This document shows, in pieces, positions 60,118 through 64,000 of a DNA stretch of 64,000 nucleotides (the stretch's first letter is position 1; each line of letters starts with the position of its first letter). Position numbers and translations under genes: made by a program. Origin of the DNA: Candidatus Izemoplasmatales bacterium (GTDB lineage: Bacteria; Bacillota_I; Bacilli_A; Izemoplasmatales; Hujiaoplasmataceae); NCBI GenBank assembly GCA_041649275.1, contig JBAZNL010000006.1, forward strand, positions 23,088 to 87,087, given 5' to 3'. Under the pieces are notes generated by a model, which was given only the letters and a program-made list of their open reading frames with translations, did not search any database and was not told the DNA's origin.

Positions 60118-61815
60118 ATGAAACGAATCCTGATTTTGCTCCTTTCGCTCCTCGCGGTCCTGTCGGCCGCGGGATGCGGGATGATTTCCACCACGACGAC
60201 CGTCACGACCGCGACGACGTCGGCACCGACATCGACCACGTCGACGCTTCCGATCACCGGAACCGTTCCGACCTCGACCGGAACCACCACGACGGAGACG
60301 ACCACCACGACCGCGCCGACGTCCGGATCGACGGTCTCGACGACCACGGCGGAACGCTACCAGACGATCGAACTCTTCTCGATGAACGACGTCCACGGCG
60401 GCGCCTACTATACGTCCCTCTCCTACAACTATGACGCAAAGGCATTCTCGAAGGCCGCCGCCCTGCTGGCGAACAAACAGGAAAACGAGGACGACGTGAT
60501 CGTGCTCGCGAGCGGCGACATGTTCCAGGGAACGGCGCTCTCGAACTACTATTACGGACGCCCGCTCCTCGAAGTGATGAATTACGTCGGGTTCGACGCC
60601 TTCACGATCGGAAACCACGAGTTCGACTGGGGCATCGACAAGATCGCCGCCTACGCCGACGGGAATACCAGTAACGGCGAAGCCGACTTCCCCTTCCTCG
60701 CCGCGAACATCGTCTCGGTCGAGACGGGGGAACCGATGCCCTGGACGCGGCCCTACGCGATCGTCGACGTGAACGGCGTCAAGGTCGGGATCATCGGCGT
60801 GATCGGCGCCGTCATCAACTCGATCTCCGCGTCCCGGGTGGTCGGTTACGAATTCCTCGACGCGGCCGATACCGTGGCCGAATACGCGGAATATCTCCGG
60901 ACCACGGAAGGATGCCGGGTCATCGTCGCCTCGATCCACGAATACTCTTCCGCGACGAACAACGAGATCGCGAACCTGACCGGAAACAGGAAGGTCGACG
61001 CGATCTTCAACGGACACAGCCATACCTCGATCGCCTCGTCGATCGTCCGCTCCGGGACCGCCCTGCCCTTCGCTCAGACTTCGAGCTATCCCAACTCGCT
61101 GATCGCGAAGATCACGCTGGTCTACGACCGCCAGGCTGGCCAGGTGTCCGCCGGGGCCGCCGAGATCATCGGCAACACCGGGCTCACGCAAAGCGCGGAG
61201 GCGAACGCGATCCTCGCGGAGTACGAAACCGAACCCGGTTACGTCGAATTCGTCGGAGAGGCGCTGGCGACCGCGCAGTACGCGTTCTCGTCATCGCTTC
61301 TCGCTCCGTGGGGAGCCTCGGCCATCCGCGACTATGCGGGCGTGGACATCGGGGCCGTCAACGCGGGGGGGTTCCGCGTCACGATGGAACAGGGAACCGT
61401 CACGATGGGCGACATGATCACGATCTATCCGTTCGACAACTACATCAAGACCTGCGAAATGACCGGCGCGCAGATCACCGCGTTCTACGAGAGCGTGATG
61501 GAGAAGAGCGACGACGTCGTGTTCGACGACGGCGTCGGCTATTCGTACGGAATGGGGCTCCTGACGATCGACGGGATGACCGTCGATCCGGACGCGTGGT
61601 ACACCGTCGGCGCGGTCGACTACATCTTCGACAAGACCTATTACGACTTCCTCGACGGGAGGAACATCACGACGACCTCCTTTCTGATCCGCGACTTCCT
61701 GGTGGAGGACCTGCGGAACCACACGACGGCGTTCAATCCGGCCAACGGCACCGCCTTTCCGACACCCGTCGCCTGGTTCCCGGCGATCCGCAAAGAGGAT
61801 TCGCTCCTCGTCTGA
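60118..61815 (+). CDS. Surface lipoprotein 5'-nucleotidase / metallophosphatase (UshA-like)
   Basis: A 565-residue lipoprotein hydrolysing extracellular nucleotides. MKRILILLLSLLAVLSAAGC gives lipobox SAAGC. A Thr/Ser-rich linker of about 60 residues follows. The calcineurin-like domain has SMNDVHGG, SGDMFQGT, GNHEFDWG and NGHSHTS. The C-terminal 5'-nucleotidase domain has AVNAGGFRVTMEQGTVTMGDM and YPFDN. The UshA-type nucleoside pocket aromatic is consistent, but substrate range is not shown. Nucleosides released could feed Pdp and DeoD. Confidence 0.95.
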   Translation: MKRILILLLSLLAVLSAAGCGMISTTTTVTTATTSAPTSTTSTLPITGTVPTSTGTTTTETTTTTAPTSGSTVSTTTAERYQTIELFSMNDVHGGAYYTSLSYNYDAKAFSKAAALLANKQENEDDVIVLASGDMFQGTALSNYYYGRPLLEVMNYVGFDAFTIGNHEFDWGIDKIAAYADGNTSNGEADFPFLAANIVSVETGEPMPWTRPYAIVDVNGVKVGIIGVIGAVINSISASRVVGYEFLDAADTVAEYAEYLRTTEGCRVIVASIHEYSSATNNEIANLTGNRKVDAIFNGHSHTSIASSIVRSGTALPFAQTSSYPNSLIAKITLVYDRQAGQVSAGAAEIIGNTGLTQSAEANAILAEYETEPGYVEFVGEALATAQYAFSSSLLAPWGASAIRDYAGVDIGAVNAGGFRVTMEQGTVTMGDMITIYPFDNYIKTCEMTGAQITAFYESVMEKSDDVVFDDGVGYSYGMGLLTIDGMTVDPDAWYTVGAVDYIFDKTYYDFLDGRNITTTSFLIRDFLVEDLRNHTTAFNPANGTAFPTPVAWFPAIRKEDSLLV

Positions 61816-61855
61816 ATCGCCAGGCAGGAGCCATCGTCTTCGGTCGATGAATATG

Positions 61856-61880
61856 AAAAAGGACGGCTTCGGCCGTCCTT
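61856..61880. terminator. Terminator between 5'-nucleotidase and the phosphatase gene
   Basis: GGACGGC (61861-61867), TTCG loop, GCCGTCC (61872-61878). Five A precede it and TTT follows, so it serves mainly the minus-strand gene. Confidence 0.85.
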
Positions 61881-61885
61881 TGTCG

Positions 61886-62461
61886 TCATTGGGTGGTTTG
61901 GTTGTAGTCGAGGACGCGGAAGATCCCGTCCTTGAACTCGAGGTGGTTCGCCGAGCAGTTGGCGAGATACGAGGCGTAGTGGAACTCGGTCGGCGGAAGC
62001 AGACTTACCAGCACTGCCTTGATCACGTGCGAGTGGGCGACGATCAGGATCCGCTTGCCGGGGTGACGGGCGCAGAGCGCCGTCAGGGCGGAGAAGACGC
62101 GCTTTTCGAGGACTTCGTGCCGTTCCATCCGCGGGATCCGGTTCTCGATGACCGCCCGCGCGTAGTCGGCGTCGATCGGCTTTCCGTCGTGGTCGCCGAA
62201 ATCGCGCTCGAGGAAGCCCGGGTCGAGTTCGACCGCAGGATGCCCGAGACGGGCGGCGATGATCGCCGCGGTCGCCTGCGCGCGTTTCAGGGGGCTCGAG
62301 ACGACGATGTCGAAGACCTCGCCTTTGGCGATGAAGGAGGCGGCGATCGCGTTCGCCTGGGCGACGCCCTTCTCATTCAGGGGGTTGTCGATCCGTCCTT
62401 GGACGATCATGTTCCTGTTGGCGTCGGTCTCGCCGTGACGCACCATGCAGATCCGGTTCAT
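61886..62461 (-). CDS. Histidine phosphatase family protein (phosphoglycerate mutase-like)
   Basis: A 191-residue phosphatase. The phosphohistidine motif VRHGETDANR puts the catalytic His at residue 9. Further features are LNEKGVAQA, VSSPLKRAQATA, the Glu in PGFLERDFG and the second His in VAHSHVI. The size and sequence suit a GpmB/PhoE-like or alpha-ribazole-type phosphatase; the substrate cannot be told. ATG 62461 starts exactly at the family N-terminus; the frame extends 18 bases further up. It is divergent from pdp. Confidence 0.9.
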   Translation of the reverse strand: MNRICMVRHGETDANRNMIVQGRIDNPLNEKGVAQANAIAASFIAKGEVFDIVVSSPLKRAQATAAIIAARLGHPAVELDPGFLERDFGDHDGKPIDADYARAVIENRIPRMERHEVLEKRVFSALTALCARHPGKRILIVAHSHVIKAVLVSLLPPTEFHYASYLANCSANHLEFKDGIFRVLDYNQTTQ

Positions 62462-62478
62462 TGGAATCACCGTCCACA

Positions 62479-62484
62479 ATTATA
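62479..62484 (-). promoter_or_regulatory. -10 element of the histidine phosphatase gene
   Basis: TATAAT on the minus strand (62484-62479), 17 bases before the ATG; -35 unclear. The short leader makes this less certain. Confidence 0.5.
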
Positions 62485-62505
62485 CTATAAGGGACCGTCA
62501 GTTTG

Positions 62506-62514
62506 TGATATAAT
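62506..62514 (+). promoter_or_regulatory. Extended -10 promoter of pdp
   Basis: TGA-TATAAT with TATAAT at 62509-62514. The -35 region is poor. Confidence 0.6.
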
Positions 62515-62535
62515 TGATTCGCGAGGTGGATTTTC

Positions 62536-63828
<1,293 letters not shown>

Positions 63829-63829
63829 G

Positions 63830-63858
63830 TTGCCTTACGGCAGAAAACGTGATATAAT
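63830..63858 (+). promoter_or_regulatory. Promoter of the TPP riboswitch transcript
   Basis: TTGCCT (63830-63835), 17-base spacer, TATAAT (63853-63858) preceded by TGA. Confidence 0.75.
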
Positions 63859-63870
63859 CGAATCGAACAA

Positions 63871-63958
63871 GAGGGGAGCTCGGGGAACCGGGCTGAGAGT
63901 ATGACGTATCCGTCATTGACCCGACCTGATCTGGGTAATGCCAGCGTAGGTGCATCCG
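63871..63958 (+). ncRNA. TPP riboswitch (THI element)
   Basis: The conserved core is present: CTGAGA (63893-63898), a P3 hairpin ATGACG/CGTCAT (63901-63916), GACCCGACCTGATCTGGGTA, and ATGCCAGCGTAGG (63938-63950). It binds thiamine diphosphate. GAGGGGAG at its 5' end can pair with CTCCCC of the terminator, suggesting a switch. The regulated gene, probably thiamine synthesis or uptake, lies beyond the window. Confidence 0.95.
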
Positions 63959-63972
63959 GCGCACGCCGTCTC

Positions 63973-64000
63973 TCCCCTTTCGTTCGCGGAAGGGGATTTT
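63973..64000 (+). terminator. Expression-platform terminator of the TPP riboswitch
   Basis: TCCCCTT (63973-63979) pairs with AAGGGGA (63990-63996), then TTTT at the window edge. Confidence 0.75.

Overview
The window is a GC-rich stretch of a bacterial chromosome with tightly packed, mostly plus-strand genes, many joined by ATGA overlaps. Several features point to a Gram-positive, Bacillota-type host (possibly one of the GC-rich relatives of Mollicutes/Tenericutes, though the rank is uncertain). They include two T-box leaders (ileS, and nudix-valS), a ylmE-sepF-ileS remnant, a ymfF/ymfH-like M16 pair, ysxC/engB, an XRE/DUF2975 pair, lipoprotein signals without outer-membrane genes, and clear AGGAGG-type ribosome binding sites. 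UGA is a normal stop (queA and deoC end in TGA), so the code is the standard bacterial one.

Layout. 1-4450: end of ruvB, queA, pduL, tgt, then ftsZ behind its own promoter and structured leader. 4520-9629: two tandem mgtE genes, yhbY, surE, a small membrane protein, yggS/ylmE and sepF. 9670-17873: isoleucine T-box, ileS, a YczE-like membrane protein, deoC, an unknown membrane protein, deoD and two M16 peptidase-family genes. 17922-26487: an rRNA methyltransferase, engB, a methyltransferase, the valine T-box with a Nudix gene and valS, then folC, radC and an SRAP gene. 26563-30293 (minus strand): a four-gene module (secreted protein, DUF2975, XRE regulator, membrane protein) and an alpha/beta hydrolase. 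30370-37707: glpK, a LemA-like gene, a short ssb, thyA-dfrA-plsC, a HAD phosphatase, a PAP2 phosphatase and a YcxB-like gene. 37790-40013: a regulated pair made of a TetR domain fused to a degenerate ABC ATPase, plus an ABC-2 type permease. 40093-45781: BadF-type sugar kinase, GH36 alpha-galactosidase and GH2 beta-galactosidase. 45830-59989: a trypsin-like lipoprotein divergent from two paralogous giant repeat proteins. 60083-64000: a 5'-nucleotidase lipoprotein, a histidine phosphatase, pyrimidine nucleoside phosphorylase and a TPP riboswitch whose target lies beyond the window.

How the genes work together. Nucleotide salvage recurs: an extracellular 5'-nucleotidase could feed nucleosides to Pdp and DeoD, DeoC would take deoxyribose phosphate into central metabolism, SurE acts on internal nucleotides, and ThyA/DHFR/FolC make dTMP and folates. 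Cell division is represented by FtsZ and SepF with no FtsA in view. Promoters share a TGn-TATAAT extended -10 style.

The most unusual content is the pair of giant proteins (3137 and 1165 residues). Both have a CvpA-like membrane anchor, a similar C-terminal cap and a variable number of a repeat of roughly 90-100 residues that I do not recognise. The second is the TetR/pseudo-ABC fusion with its tandem operator. All calls come from reading the sequence; no database search was done.
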